Shown: in pieces, positions 32,350-43,659 of the stretch
How the letters are laid out: each line of letters opens with the position of its first letter
Numbering within the stretch: the stretch's first letter is position 1
Position numbers and translations under genes: made by a program
Assembly: GCF_026151205.1 (NCBI RefSeq)
Contig: NC_087083.1
Location: 8,367,460-8,431,459 of the forward strand
Length of the DNA: 64,000 bases
Direction: 5' to 3'
Source: Bolinopsis microptera
Lineage: Eukaryota > Ctenophora > Tentaculata > Lobata > Bolinopsidae
Notes under the pieces: generated by a model
Databases searched by the model: none
What the model was told of the DNA's origin: nothing
What the model saw: only the letters and a program-made list of their open reading frames with translations

Positions 32350-33751
32350 TAAACATTTAAGTTAAATACAATTTTTATTTTCCACAGAACACAAAAAAAT
32401 CAATACATATTGGATTATAAATATTCTATAATTCCATTAATAATCATTAAAAGTTGCTTTGTCATTTATAAAATCAAAAACAAAAAGCCGTACGCTGAAC
32501 GCGCGCGGCATTTTTTCTGCAGCTGCCTAGCTTGTAGCCGCTAACATCAAAGCCGCCGCGCGCGCCCAGTGCTTGGGTGCATTCTCATTGACAATTAAAC
32601 TTGGTCAAAGATATTTATATACAATTCCTAAATTAAATCAAATTATATTCAATAATCATGTTAATATGAGTATTCAACACTACTCGACAACAAATATTTG
32701 CCGGCCCATCGATGATTCAGTCGCCGAAACAAAAATCAAATGTTTGCTTTTTCGTTTCGGGAACTGTTTGAACTCAGTACTATATCCGACTAATCATACT
32801 TTATAATGGTTAAAAAACAAAGTAAAAAGATTTTCCTCGATGGACCGGCATTCGCAACCGCGAAACGTTTTGAGTACGACAAACGATGACACCACCACCA
32901 GCCCTTAATCGATAAGTCCATGGGTGACGGGATAAAGTTAAAGTAAGATGTGTAATTTCATATTGCCTATCACCTATCACCTAAATTACTTTGCATATAC
33001 TGCTTCTAGTTACACGATAGCGATCTTAGTTCCCAATAACGTTTAAGTAAAATACAATTTTTTAAGTAAAATACAATTTTTATTTTCCACAGAAGAATCA
33101 ATACATATTGAATTATAAATATCCGATAATTCCATTAATAATCATTAAAAGTTGCTTTTTCATTTGTAAAATCAAAAACGAAAAGCCGTACGCTGAACTG
33201 TGAACGCGCGCGGCGTTTTTTCTGCAGCTGCCTAGCTTCAAGCTTGTAGCCGCTAACATCAAAGCCGCCGCGCGCGCCCAGTGCTGGGGTGCATTCTCAT
33301 TAACAATTAAACTTGGTCAAAGATAGTTATATACAATTCCTAAATTAAATCAATAATCATGTTAATATGAGTATTCAACACTACTCGACAACAAATATTT
33401 GCCGGCCCATCAACGATTCAGTCGCCGAATCAAAAATCAAATGTTTGCTTTTTCGTTTCGGGGACTGTTTGAACTCAGTACTATATCCGACTAATCATAC
33501 TTTATAATGGTTAAAATACAAAGTAAAAAGATTTTCCTCGATGGGCCGGCATTCGCAACCGCGAAACGTTTTGAATACGACGAACGATGACACCACCACC
33601 AGCCGTTAATTAATAAGTCCATGGGTGACGGGATAAAGTTAAAGTAAGATGTGTAATTTCATATTGCCTATCACCTATCACCTATCACAAAAGTTACTTT
33701 GCATATACTGCTTCTAGTTACATGATAGCGATCTCAGTTCCCAATAACGTG
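32350..33751 (+). repeat. Tandem duplication of about 690 bp
   Basis: Copy 1 (about 32350-33043) and copy 2 (about 33045-33751) are nearly identical from TAAATACAATTTTTATTTTC to AGTTCCCAATAACGT. Each holds a CpG-rich core with GCGCGCGGC and its near-complement GCCGCCGCGCGCGC flanking TGCAGCTGCCTAGC, so each can fold into a GC-rich stem in otherwise AT-rich DNA. A CATCATGG-type ORF of 77 codons in copy 1 is broken in copy 2, so coding is unlikely. Confidence 0.85.
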
Positions 33752-34290
33752 TGACCCAACAGAAGGGATTGTGGAAGGACACGTACATTTTTCATTAACA
33801 CGTGCCCTGATTACCCCCTCCGTTGAGCTACTATACGGGGAACGATGACCGCCAGTCTGTAGTCAGATCGTTAATAAATTTTACTTTAAAATTGGTTGCC
33901 GGGTGATGGTGTCAGTGAGAGACGTTAGGTTAGGTGAACATTGGTACAAAAATATAATAATATAGCAGTTTATCTCAAAAGTTAAAATCACTATTTGTTA
34001 AAGTATACAAACAGTTCTATTCAAAAGAACAAAGTCCGAGAGCAGAGATAAGAGAAGATTTGGAGACTATACACGCATATGTGGGGTTTAAATTAGGTAT
34101 TAGTAATTTTAGGGTTCGACCGAAAATGTTGGTCGGTTGGTTAATAGGGAGCAGTCACTGTCATTAGAATTATCAGATTAGGAGCAACAATTAGAATCAA
34201 ATTGGACATATTGTGTATTGTGGCCCAGAAATCAGTGAAACCTAGAATGGCGGTAAAATGCTAGCGCGCCTTGTTATGCGCGTTAACATA

Positions 34291-35070
34291 CTAGCTGCTG
34301 AAAATAAAGAAGTATATCCATGATAATGACGTCGTCTGCTGAGATGCAGCCGAGTCTTTAGCCACATTGCTGTATAGTCTTCCATTCACTCTACCAGAGC
34401 GTCTTCTCTTGTCTTTTCCACCATTTAGTCTAAGAAATATTGATTGTTTAATTATCCCTGCAAGAACTCTAGCCCCAGTCCTATTTAGGTGCAGCATGTC
34501 GGGTTGCCCATGCCTGTCAAACTGCTTAGACAGTTCCCAGGCAAGGACATTGTTCTGTGCAAACTGCATAAAACCACCAACAAGCTGAACACCCTTACAG
34601 GTCTGAGGCAAGTCGAAGTGAATAGCCCTGTTAAATGTATCAACCTTTTCGTTCAGTAACATATCCTTAGTGGGTAATAATCTACAGACAGATACAGAAG
34701 TGTTAGGGCTAAGTTTCTGTATCTGTTTAACTTTCAGCTTTAGTTTCTGGTAAATATCAACAATATCAGACTGACTCTTGACATCAGGCTGCTTCACATC
34801 GTTGATCCCGCACAACAAAACAACATTAGCGTAACCCATGCAGGATTTGGGATCAATGTTAATTATGTTATTAATGTCATCAATTCTGGGTGACCAGAAT
34901 TTCCGTCCTGGCATAAGCTCGCCAAACGTGCTCCTCTTGCAAGATCCGAAGTGTAACATACCTGTGTTCGAGTCGCCCATAATACATGTGGAGTTTTTGT
35001 TTCTCCAATCTACAGATCTAAAAGTTAAGCTATTTACCTGGGGACCCCAGGCTATTATGTTCATTAACAT
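34291..35070 (-). CDS. LINE ORF1 with intact SGNH hydrolase signature (259 aa)
   Basis: The ORF reads TCIMGDSNTGML near residue 30 (block I, nucleophile Ser). It then has NVVLLCGINDVKQ (block III GxND) and, near residue 190, DMLHLNRTGARVLA (block V DxxH). The Ser-Asp-His set is complete. The tail is basic (KDKRRRSGRVNGR). SGNH/esterase ORF1 proteins are known from CR1/L2-type LINEs and probably bind RNA or lipid. No ORF2 follows in the expected place, since downstream sequence is unrelated. The leader matches the fragment at 16860-17125. This is an orphan but uninterrupted ORF1. Confidence 0.65.
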   Translation of the reverse strand: MLMNIIAWGPQVNSLTFRSVDWRNKNSTCIMGDSNTGMLHFGSCKRSTFGELMPGRKFWSPRIDDINNIINIDPKSCMGYANVVLLCGINDVKQPDVKSQSDIVDIYQKLKLKVKQIQKLSPNTSVSVCRLLPTKDMLLNEKVDTFNRAIHFDLPQTCKGVQLVGGFMQFAQNNVLAWELSKQFDRHGQPDMLHLNRTGARVLAGIIKQSIFLRLNGGKDKRRRSGRVNGRLYSNVAKDSAASQQTTSLSWIYFFIFSS

Positions 35071-35119
35071 AGAATAGAGATTAGGCGGAATGACAGGCTG
35101 AGCGCGGCCCAGTAACCTT

Positions 35120-36086
35120 CCTAATGCTATTCCAAGGTCTCTCCATCACTAATGATGTACTGCATGTTGGGAAATTTTTCTATTTCTCTTGTTACCTCAT
35201 CTGAATAGGGACCCACTCCATCATCATTATATACAATGATAAGAAGATCATAAACCATAAAATTCTCTGATAGATTGAGCTAATGGTAACTCAAGATGAG
35301 GACGTATTGCTGTTTTAGAGATCACGTTAAACACTCTGACATGCTATAACATCTGGTTACTTGTTTAGAAGATATTATATTCACAGGAGCTACTCTTCTG
35401 TTTATGCCACATGCTGTAAAATCTCTGCTTTTTTCACGTTGTGGTAGTAAAAGATGTTTTCTTCTAAATAAATAAACAAATAAATAAAGTCAATTTTTAC
35501 AGCACAGCAATATATATCTAAATATCAGATCCTCTGTAATCATAATGTATAAAAAAAGGAGCTTTTCTCTGTGCTGAAGGATGAATCAAGGCAGATCATG
35601 GTTCTGTTAGCAGGCCACCCTAGTTATGGACAATACATATATATATAAAATAATTAAATTATAATTTTAAAATTGTGTCAAGATTGAACTAAAACATAAC
35701 TCAGGGTAAAATAGACGTATTCCCTTTGTCAAATTAACTATTTACAATACTAAACTTAAACGAACTCCGGGTAAAATAAACGTAATCCCTTTGTCAAACT
35801 TGCTATTTACAATAAGTTAATAAATTAATACGGTTGAAAATTATGTCATATTAAATAACAATGTAGCATCAATATAATTGATACAAATGAGGAGCATACA
35901 TAGCAGTGAGAATTGCACATAACAAGAGGACTGGAGGTATGGAGCAATAATGATTGACAGTGCACCTTTCCACTGATGTTCCTAATTTCCTGTAATAGCT
36001 TAATAGGCATGGAAATACTTTGATTGCAGGGGATGGATTGGATTCACTTATGTACTGAGATAACTTAACCGAAATAACATAACTGC
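35120..36086. other. Non-coding spacer and LINE 3' tail
   Basis: The stretch nearest 36086 is likely the 3' UTR of the minus-strand LINE. A 60-base phrase containing GGGTAAAATA and CCCTTTGTCAAA is duplicated in tandem (about 35702-35760 and 35764-35815). An AAATAAATAAACAAATAAATAAA tract lies near 35465. No gene was recognised. Confidence 0.5.
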
Positions 36087-39000
36087 CTAGATACATTGGC
36101 TAGTGTTGGGTGGGATCATGAATTTATCGTAAGAGTTATCCCCTTGGTAATTCTCATCAGTTAGCACCATATTCATAAGAGTTTCTTTGTATAACTTAGA
36201 AAATTTCTTAACGTCGTCACACTCTCTAAGGGACTTTGGTAATATGTTCCAGGCCTTAGTTCCTAGATAGTTAAACTCCTTGTGAGATCTTGATTTAGGA
36301 GTATAAAGATTGCAGTTTTCTGCCTCACGTGATCCACCAGAAATATACGAGAATTTCCCGATAAAATGCTTTGGACATGTTTCATTGATTATACGGTACA
36401 TATATGCGCTAAGATGAACCTGTCGTCTCAAATGGAGAGGAAGCCATCCCATATTTTTGTATACATTAACCGACCTCTCTCTGATGTTTACATCTAGGGC
36501 TATTTTAGCAACCTTTTTGTACATGATATCTAACTCTCCTAGTCGTTTTTTATATGTTCTTGACCAGATGGTGTCTAAGTAGTCAAAATGTGGCAACATA
36601 AGTGCATTAGCAAACATCTTCCTGAACTTAAGAGGGAGAAGTTTTTTTGATCTATACATAGCACCAATTCTTTTGGATATCTTTTTCTTAATGTTATCAA
36701 TATGTTCATTAAATGTCAATCTGCTGTCAACTATAAGTCCAAGGTACTTATGGGATTTAGTTTCACAGATTACCAAAGTAAGGTCATCACAAATTTCAAC
36801 AAGGATGGCATCAAGGTTAGGCTTAGAGTCAAGGATCATTAGTTTAGTTTTTTCATTATTCAGGGATAGTTTATTAGCCTGAAGCCATCTGATAACTAAT
36901 TTCAACTCTTGTTTGATGTTACCATAGTTTCCTCTAGATATATTGTCAAAATATAATGCACCGTCATCAGCAAATAGATAAGGTTTAGAAAATAGGCATG
37001 CATTAGGCAGGTCATTGATAAAAATGCTGAATAGAATTGGTCCTAATATACTTCCTTGAGGCACTCCAGAGTTCAATGAATGTAAACTGCTTATCCTACT
37101 CCCAACTCTAGTTTGCTGTAATCTATCTGTGAGGAAGCTCCTAAACCAGCTCAATGCAGTATCTTTTATTCCATAATGCTTCAGCTTTTGAATGAGAATA
37201 TCATGGTTAACAGTATCAAATGCCTTTCTGATGTCCAGGAAGATAATTGCAGGATGCTTGGCACTGTTCTTAGCAGTAAATATACGATCAAACAGATCTA
37301 ACATGAGATAAGTTGTAGAGTGATCTTTACGGAAACCATATTGATGCTCTGAAAGTATTCCCTTTTCATCAAGATATTGAGTCAGTTGGGAGTTCACACA
37401 AAATTCGATGCACTTTCCAAGAATCGGTAAAATTGAGATTGGTCGATAATTACTAGGATTCTCAGTATCACCATCCTTATGGATTGGGGTGACTTTTGCA
37501 ACCTTGCAGCTGTTTGGCATGATGCCACTGGATAAACTCAAATTTACAAGATGTGTTAATGGAGCAATAAATGCAGGTAAAATTTGTCTAAACACTCTCA
37601 ATGGTATATGATCATTAGTGGATTTGCTACAAGGGATACTTGCCACATAGTCTAAGATATTGGACTCAGTTATTTCAGTAAAGCTATTCAAGCTGGTCTC
37701 GTTGTCAATCTGCTCATTTTGTAGATAAGATAGAAATTCATTTTCATTTTCCAGCTGCACTTCTGCTTGGATCTTTGGACCTATTTCAGCAAAATATTTA
37801 TTGGTGGTTTCAGCATCAAGATTGTTATTGATATTGTTAGCTTTAACAGGCAGATTTGATGCTGTCTTTATCGTTTTCCATACACCCTTTAGATCATTCA
37901 TGGCACACTTGGCTTTCAGTTCTGTTGCTAAGTTAGTCTTCCTATTAATTCTAGACAAATAGGTTGAATAGTTTCTCTGCCGTTTATATGCCATCCATAA
38001 TGAGTCACATTTATTACAGTGTATATTACCATTTGGATGTATACGTCTGTTCTTGTTGTGTGTTAAAAATTTACGGTAAAGTTTCCCTTTCAATTTCTTA
38101 CTTTCTAAAAATTCTGGAGATGGCTTATGGATGTAATCACTATGGCACTTAATTTGTTTAATTGGACAGAAGTGATCATAGTAGTGATCAATATGTTCGT
38201 TTAAACCATCAACTGCATCATTCAGACTAGTTGAATCTATTATTGGTCTATAATCACAAGTTTCCAAAAATTCTTTAAGAGCAGTAACATTCATTTTGCT
38301 GTGATCTCTTATTAGTAACTTCTTGAATTTTGAGGCCTTATGCACATTGAAATCGACAATGAACTTTACGACCTGATGATCTCCTATACAATCATCAAGG
38401 ACTTTGCAGTCAAGAAACTTGGAGTAAGTGTTTGTTATGACAACATCGATTGTGGTCTTTGTGATTCTGTTTCCTAGTTTAGCAATGCGGGTAATATCCT
38501 GAACTACCTGTACCATTCCAAACATTTTCATTGTAATGTCTAATTTCTTATAGTTCATACTGCTGATGTTGTTTTGGTCTACATTTACATCACCCAGCCA
38601 AATAACATTCTTACTTCCTATACTCATCATGCAGTCTGTCATATAATCTAAAAATTTGTCAAGAGGACTAAACAACTCAGATCTGTAGAAACAGCAGATG
38701 AAAATATTGCAATCAGTAAGATGGATCCAAATAGCCTCGATTTGGTCATATTGCAAAACTAAGTTTAGTTGAATCATTTTAAACTTTATGTGCTCACTGA
38801 TGAGAATGCCACATCCCCCATGACCGTTGTCGTTAGGACGGTCTTTGCGGATAAAAGTAAAATTCTTGGGTAGGTTTAGACTGGCTGAGTCAATATCCGA
38901 CTTAAGATTTGTTTCATTCAGGCATAAAACATCTAATTTCTCTTTCCAGATTAGATCTTGGATTTCAAGACATTTTGGCATACCTGTTAGTCCTCCCTGC

Positions 39001-39107
39001 ATGTTGCAATGTCCCACTGCAAGCTTTTTGGCATGGTATGAAACTGTGATTTTACTAATGCACGGGTTAATGCAAGAACTGCTGTGAGAGCATGAAAATT
39101 TTTCCAA
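36087..39107 (-). CDS. Uninterrupted LINE ORF2: endonuclease plus reverse transcriptase (1006 aa)
   Basis: A single open frame covers a full ORF2. The APE endonuclease has VGHCNMQGGL, DVLCLNETNL, GHGGCGILI, NVIWLGDVNVDQ, TTIDVVIT and CIGDHQVVKF. The RT has VTPIHKDGD, NYRPISILPILGKCIE, HQYGFRKDHST, IFLDIRKAFDTV, SGVPQGSILGPILFSIFIND and PYLFADDGALYF (catalytic FADD), then HKYLGLIVDSRLTF. The tail ends near MIPPNTSQCI. All catalytic boxes are present and no stop occurs, so this copy is young and may be competent. A truncated ORF1 lies upstream on the same strand (39267-39488). Confidence 0.92.
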   Translation of the reverse strand: MEKFSCSHSSSCINPCISKITVSYHAKKLAVGHCNMQGGLTGMPKCLEIQDLIWKEKLDVLCLNETNLKSDIDSASLNLPKNFTFIRKDRPNDNGHGGCGILISEHIKFKMIQLNLVLQYDQIEAIWIHLTDCNIFICCFYRSELFSPLDKFLDYMTDCMMSIGSKNVIWLGDVNVDQNNISSMNYKKLDITMKMFGMVQVVQDITRIAKLGNRITKTTIDVVITNTYSKFLDCKVLDDCIGDHQVVKFIVDFNVHKASKFKKLLIRDHSKMNVTALKEFLETCDYRPIIDSTSLNDAVDGLNEHIDHYYDHFCPIKQIKCHSDYIHKPSPEFLESKKLKGKLYRKFLTHNKNRRIHPNGNIHCNKCDSLWMAYKRQRNYSTYLSRINRKTNLATELKAKCAMNDLKGVWKTIKTASNLPVKANNINNNLDAETTNKYFAEIGPKIQAEVQLENENEFLSYLQNEQIDNETSLNSFTEITESNILDYVASIPCSKSTNDHIPLRVFRQILPAFIAPLTHLVNLSLSSGIMPNSCKVAKVTPIHKDGDTENPSNYRPISILPILGKCIEFCVNSQLTQYLDEKGILSEHQYGFRKDHSTTYLMLDLFDRIFTAKNSAKHPAIIFLDIRKAFDTVNHDILIQKLKHYGIKDTALSWFRSFLTDRLQQTRVGSRISSLHSLNSGVPQGSILGPILFSIFINDLPNACLFSKPYLFADDGALYFDNISRGNYGNIKQELKLVIRWLQANKLSLNNEKTKLMILDSKPNLDAILVEICDDLTLVICETKSHKYLGLIVDSRLTFNEHIDNIKKKISKRIGAMYRSKKLLPLKFRKMFANALMLPHFDYLDTIWSRTYKKRLGELDIMYKKVAKIALDVNIRERSVNVYKNMGWLPLHLRRQVHLSAYMYRIINETCPKHFIGKFSYISGGSREAENCNLYTPKSRSHKEFNYLGTKAWNILPKSLRECDDVKKFSKLYKETLMNMVLTDENYQGDNSYDKFMIPPNTSQCI

Positions 39108-39266
39108 TTTATGCTGCTATAAACTTGTCAGAATAAGATAAATTGCAGAACTGGCAAATTTGTATGAGATAATAACAAAACTTTCTAAAACTTCAATAAA
39201 CATGAGGAACAATGTGTAATTATCCCTTATCTAGATGAAATAAATGTTAACAATCTTTCTGAAAAT

Positions 39267-39488
39267 TCAAACTTGCTTATGGGCCCAATACTTCAGAAAT
39301 TTAGCAAGTCGAATAACACCGCTTGTATTGAGGTGACAGTTATCAGATATTTTTGCAGATGGTCTGGCAAAATAAAATTCTTTCCTGAATCCTCTTCTAT
39401 TATAGTTAAATAAATTATGGGTGCTAATGTAATTAAAACAAGAATCTTTGCTACACATATCCTTAATAACCTTATTCAGCTCTGCCAC
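39267..39488 (-). pseudogene. Truncated SGNH-type LINE ORF1, C-terminal part
   Basis: The ORF keeps the block-V region (DNCHLNTSGVIRLAKF) and the preceding helix, ending KYWAHKQV. It lies 160 bases upstream of the intact ORF2 on the same strand, the expected ORF1-ORF2 arrangement. The N-terminal part with the nucleophile is missing. Recognisable sequence stops near 39560, shortly before the foldback at 39637, so the LINE may be 5'-truncated there. Confidence 0.55.
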
Positions 39489-39636
39489 AACATCATTGCG
39501 GCCTTTTGTACTCCTGGGAAGAAGTTTGTTTCCTCTATCAAATTCAGACTCGGTCCATCTTTATCGCAGTGAGTCAAACCGACTATGTTACCTAGTTTTA
39601 GACTGAGTTCGGGTATTTGTCTTTCTTATTAATATA

Positions 39637-40388
39637 TTAAGGGGGCCGGGGGGGGGGGGGGGGGGGGGGGGTCTTCATCAAAATTCTCTCGAAATTGATT
39701 TTATAGTTGTTTCTGATAGAGGGGAGTGATATCTATCAGCTGCTTTTGGTCCCATGGAAAAATATTGTTCCTAGCCAAAATTATCGCCAGTCAAAGGTCA
39801 GCGCTTATGTGTAATTGTATTGCGCGAGCGATTTTCAATCGTGCGCCCTGAAAATCGAGTCTAAAAATCTATCTTCTCCTACATTTTTTGAGCAATCACC
39901 CTGAAACTTTCAGGATATGTTCTATAGGTCATTTAAAAGATATCTGTCGAGCCGAATTTTGAGATAGGCCTTAGAAGATTTTTTATTCAATTTTGAAAAT
40001 CTTGGACCTCATTTTTTTACGATTTTTCCAGGTCCAAGATTTTCAAAATTGAATAAAAAATCTTCTAAGGCCTATCTCAAAATTCGGCTCGACAGATATC
40101 TTCTAAATGATCCCTAGAACATATCCTGAAAGTTTCAGGGTGATTGCTCAAAAAATGTAGGAGAAGATAGATTTTTAGACTCGATTTTCAGGGCGCACGA
40201 TTGAAAATCGCTCGCGCAATACAATTACACATAAGCGCTGACCTTTGACTGGCGATAATTTTGGCTAGGAACAATATTTTTCCATGGGACCAAAAGCAGC
40301 TAATAGATATCACTCCCCTCTATCAGAAACAACTATAAAATCAATTTCGAGAGAATTTTGATGAAGACCCCCCCCCCGGCCCCCTTAA
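39637..40388. mobile_element. Giant foldback element with TTAA flanks and G/C-run ends
   Basis: Arms of about 365 bases (39641-40005 and 40020-40384) are near-perfect reverse complements around a spacer of about 20 bases (TTTTTTACGATTTTTCC). The ends are TTAAGGGGGCC followed by a 24-G run on the left, and a 10-C run then GGCCCCCTTAA on the right. TTAA at both outer edges fits a piggyBac-type target. The G and C runs differ in length, as expected for slippage. A few arm mismatches (CAGCTGC against GCAGCTAA) show some age. There is no coding capacity. Confidence 0.88.
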
Positions 40389-40897
40389 TAATAAGCATGT
40401 AATTTTTGACTGCTTCATCTCCTCATGCAAGTACAGATCTAAAACATTAGAATTAGAATTAGAATTAGAATCAAATTTACACAGCAATACAATAAGAATA
40501 AAAAATAATTTAAGAAGCTTCAATCTGCTGTGCAGGACATTCAAGTCAGTCGAAAACTGTTAGCAGAACACCCTTCTAGGGACATAAGGATATAGTATGT
40601 AAAACATAATGAGTAATAAATTAATGAGTGATAAAATAAGATATGATTTAACAGTGAACTGTGAGCATGAAGGTAACAATTAAGATTACATAGATGCCCA
40701 CTTTGGGATTACTTTAGTAATGTTATTTACAGTTATATACAGAGAAGTATAGAACAATAATAGATTGGCAATGATAACAAATGGGAACGAGTAAAGGAGA
40801 TGTTTAAAGTTCTATACTTCTGGAAATAGGTCATATATAACGCAGGGGGCCTTTCCACCCGACAAAAACTCCAGCACCATAAAATTTGTTTCAGTTG

Positions 40898-42337
40898 TCA
40901 CATAGCTAGAGTGTAGAAATAGTCGAAACTATTGTTTATTTCATAGGATGAGACTCCTTGAATTACATCTGACATAAATTTAGATTTCACACATTGTGAG
41001 AATTTTACACTACATTCTATAGTCCTTATGTTCTCTGGAATTGTATTCCAACATTTTGCACCTAAATATGTAAAGGTTTTGTGTGTTCTGGATTTGTGAA
41101 TATAAAGGTTGCACCTCTCAGCATCACGTGATCCTCCGGATACATAAGAAAATTTATCTGTGAATGATGATGGTGCAGCCTCATTAAGAATTTTATACAT
41201 ATACGTTGATAGATGGAGTTGTCTTCTTAAGTGTAAGGGTAACCACTTCATATTTCGATATACATTTACTGATGGTTCCTGCCAATGAACATCCAGAGCA
41301 ATTTTTGCTACTTTCTTGTATAATATATCAAGAGAATTAAGTTTGGTTTTGGCAGCCCTACACCATATTATATCCAGGTAGTCAAATTGGGGGAGCATAA
41401 GAGCATTTACAAACATTTTTCTATATTTCAGTGGAAGAAGATTTTTCGACCTGTATAATGCCCCTATTCTTTTAGCAATTTTTGATTTCACATAATCAAT
41501 ATGGTCTTGAAAGTTCAATAAATTGTCTATCATGAGACCTAAATATTTTTGAGATTTAGTTTCTTCTATAAATAGGCATTCTTTTTCCAAATCCAGAGGG
41601 ATGGACAACGTGTCCAGATTAGGTGATCTATCAAATACAATGAATGAAGATTTTGCAGCATTTAGCCTCAGCTTGTTGATTCTAAGCCATTCGTACACAA
41701 TTTTCATATCCTTAATTACATTCTCATATATGCCTCGGGAAATGTTATCAAAATATAGTGCACTGTCATCTGCAAATAAGTAAACAGTAGATTGTGTGCA
41801 ATTTCTACTGAGATCATTTATGAATAAACTAAATAGAATTGGTCCTAATATGCTACCCTGTGGCACACCTGTTTTAACAGGGAGTGATGTGCTTACATTA
41901 CCACGTATTTTGGTGTGCTGCTTTCTGTCCCCAAGGTAGCTTTTGAACCACTTTATGACAAAGCCATCAACTCCATAATACTTAAGTTTTTTTAATAAAA
42001 TATTATGGCTTACTGTGTCAAAGGCCTTTTTAATATCTAAGAATACAATTGCAGGTTTCTTCTGTGATTCCTTAGTCGTAAATATTTTATCAAATAGATT
42101 AAGCATTAGAAAAGTGGTGGAATGATCTTTTCTAAATCCATACTGATGGTTGGTAAGCAGTTTATTGGTTTCAACATACTCTGTAAGCTGTTGGTTAACA
42201 AAATATTCTATGCATTTTCCAAGTAGGGGGAGTATGGATATTGGCCGGTAGTTATTTGGATCATTAGGGTCACCAGTTTTAAGAATTGGAGTGACTGGTG
42301 CAATTTTACATGCCAACGGCATTGTTCCACTAAACAT
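40898..42337 (-). pseudogene. 5'-truncated LINE RT (479 codons open)
   Basis: The ORF begins inside RT region 1 (KIAPVTPILKTGD, NYRPISILPLLGKCIE). It retains HQYGFRKDHSTTF, IVFLDIKKAFDTV, GVPQGSILGPILFSLFIND, VYLFADDSALYF and QKYLGLMIDNLLNF through to the tail. The endonuclease and ORF1 are absent, which is typical 5' truncation. It is clearly related to the 36087-39107 ORF2 but differs at many positions, so it belongs to another subfamily rather than a duplicate. No stops lie in the remaining 479 codons. Confidence 0.85.
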
Positions 42338-42828
42338 ACTTCAATTATCTGCGAACTCAGTCATGCGATAACACGACTTATTAGTGTTAATAATATTGTG
42401 AGAGAACCGGCTCATTAGGTAACAACTCATTATTCTATTATATCATTCAAATATCAATGTTATTGTAAATCTATATTGTTTACCAATTATAAGAATAATG
42501 ATTTATAGATAGGTTACTCCTCATTAAACCATTGTTCATCGTCTTCATTTGTTTGCGTCGATGTCAAAAGCTTGCACAATATGCATATTTCTATGTTTGC
42601 ATATTCCTAATAAAGTCGTTAGTGGGATTTGTGGTGACGAGTGCTCCTCAATAAGCTCCACTCTTTTGCACCGGAACATGCCATCTTTTATTTCAGGCTA
42701 TGAAAATCTCATTATCAGTCAAAAAAGATTTTTCATACTGTAGTAAACCGTACGGTTCTGAGAATTGATAATAGTTGGTATGCTACAAGGACAGCATTTC
42801 CTATAAAGAAAAACTAACAATTTATAAT

Positions 42829-43595
42829 ACTATAATACCTCCGCTACTGAGTGCTAAGCGCGAAGTAGCGGAGGTATTGTATTTTATAATACATTCCGGT
42901 TCCAATTGGGAGGGGTGTAATGTGATACGTGCGCATGATACCTAATAATAATAATAATAAGTTTTAATACTTTCAACACTACTATATAACAAATAATTTG
43001 AGTGCTATGTAACCTGGCAGTAACGTTGTAAAGGACTTTGAGGGGGTCTGTAGTCCCCCCGCATAGTATGTTTGTGTTTCACTGATTTGTAAACTGAAGA
43101 CGTAAATATAGAACGCCAGTGTTATTTGTTTTGAAACTTGCCGCCAGCTAGTCTGAGTCTATGCTAATAATACCTTCGCTTCCCTTGCGGGATATATCTG
43201 CAAATTATCAGCTCTCGGTGTCCCCGAGTTTTAGTGGATATAATTCCCCGAAGGTATTATAATATAATAATGCCTTCGGCTCTTCGGTTTCCGCTTGATA
43301 ATTCCCGACAGCTTGCTGGAGGGAATTTGCGGCCCGAAGAACCGGAGGTATTATGTATTATAATAATTTCCGGTTCCGATTAGGAAGGGGTGTAATCCGA
43401 TACGTGCGCATGATACCATATAGTGTCTAATATATAGAACGCCAGTGTTATTTGTTTTACAACTTGCCGCCAGCCAGTCTGAGGTCTATGCTGATAATAC
43501 TTTCGCTTCCCTTGCGGGACATATCGGCAAATTATCAGCTCTCAGTGTCCGAGACTTTTAGTGGATATAATTCCCGGAAGGTATTATAAATAAGA
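42829..43595. repeat. Cluster of foldback MITEs with ATAATACCTYCG ends
   Basis: Several mirror-ended units lie in a row. 42836-42880 has arms AATACCTCCGCTACT. 43176-43262 has arms ATAATACCTTCG. 43266-43356 has arms ATAATGCCTTCGG versus CCGGAGGTATTAT. A second copy of the middle unit lies at about 43490-43590. Between them, two segments containing GATACGTGCGCATGATACC (about 42890 and 43365) and two starting GAACGCCAGTGTTATTTG (about 43105 and 43435) show the whole block was duplicated. The cluster ends 20 bases before a TATA box. Confidence 0.75.
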
Positions 43596-43616
43596 ATACT
43601 TTCTAAGTATCCAGAT

Positions 43617-43624
43617 TATATAAG
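43617..43624 (+). promoter_or_regulatory. TATA box of the membrane microprotein gene
   Basis: TATATAAG lies 36 bases before the ATG at 43660. The usual TATA-to-start distance would give a leader of about 12 bases. The box directly follows the MITE cluster, so an element end may have supplied or moved this promoter. Confidence 0.45.
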
Positions 43625-43659
43625 CACTGTTTATCGATCCTAATATTTCTAGCAGAGAT

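Noticed and set aside
32573-32806. 77-codon ORF in the 690-bp duplication
   Set aside because: It is not preserved in the second, nearly identical copy.
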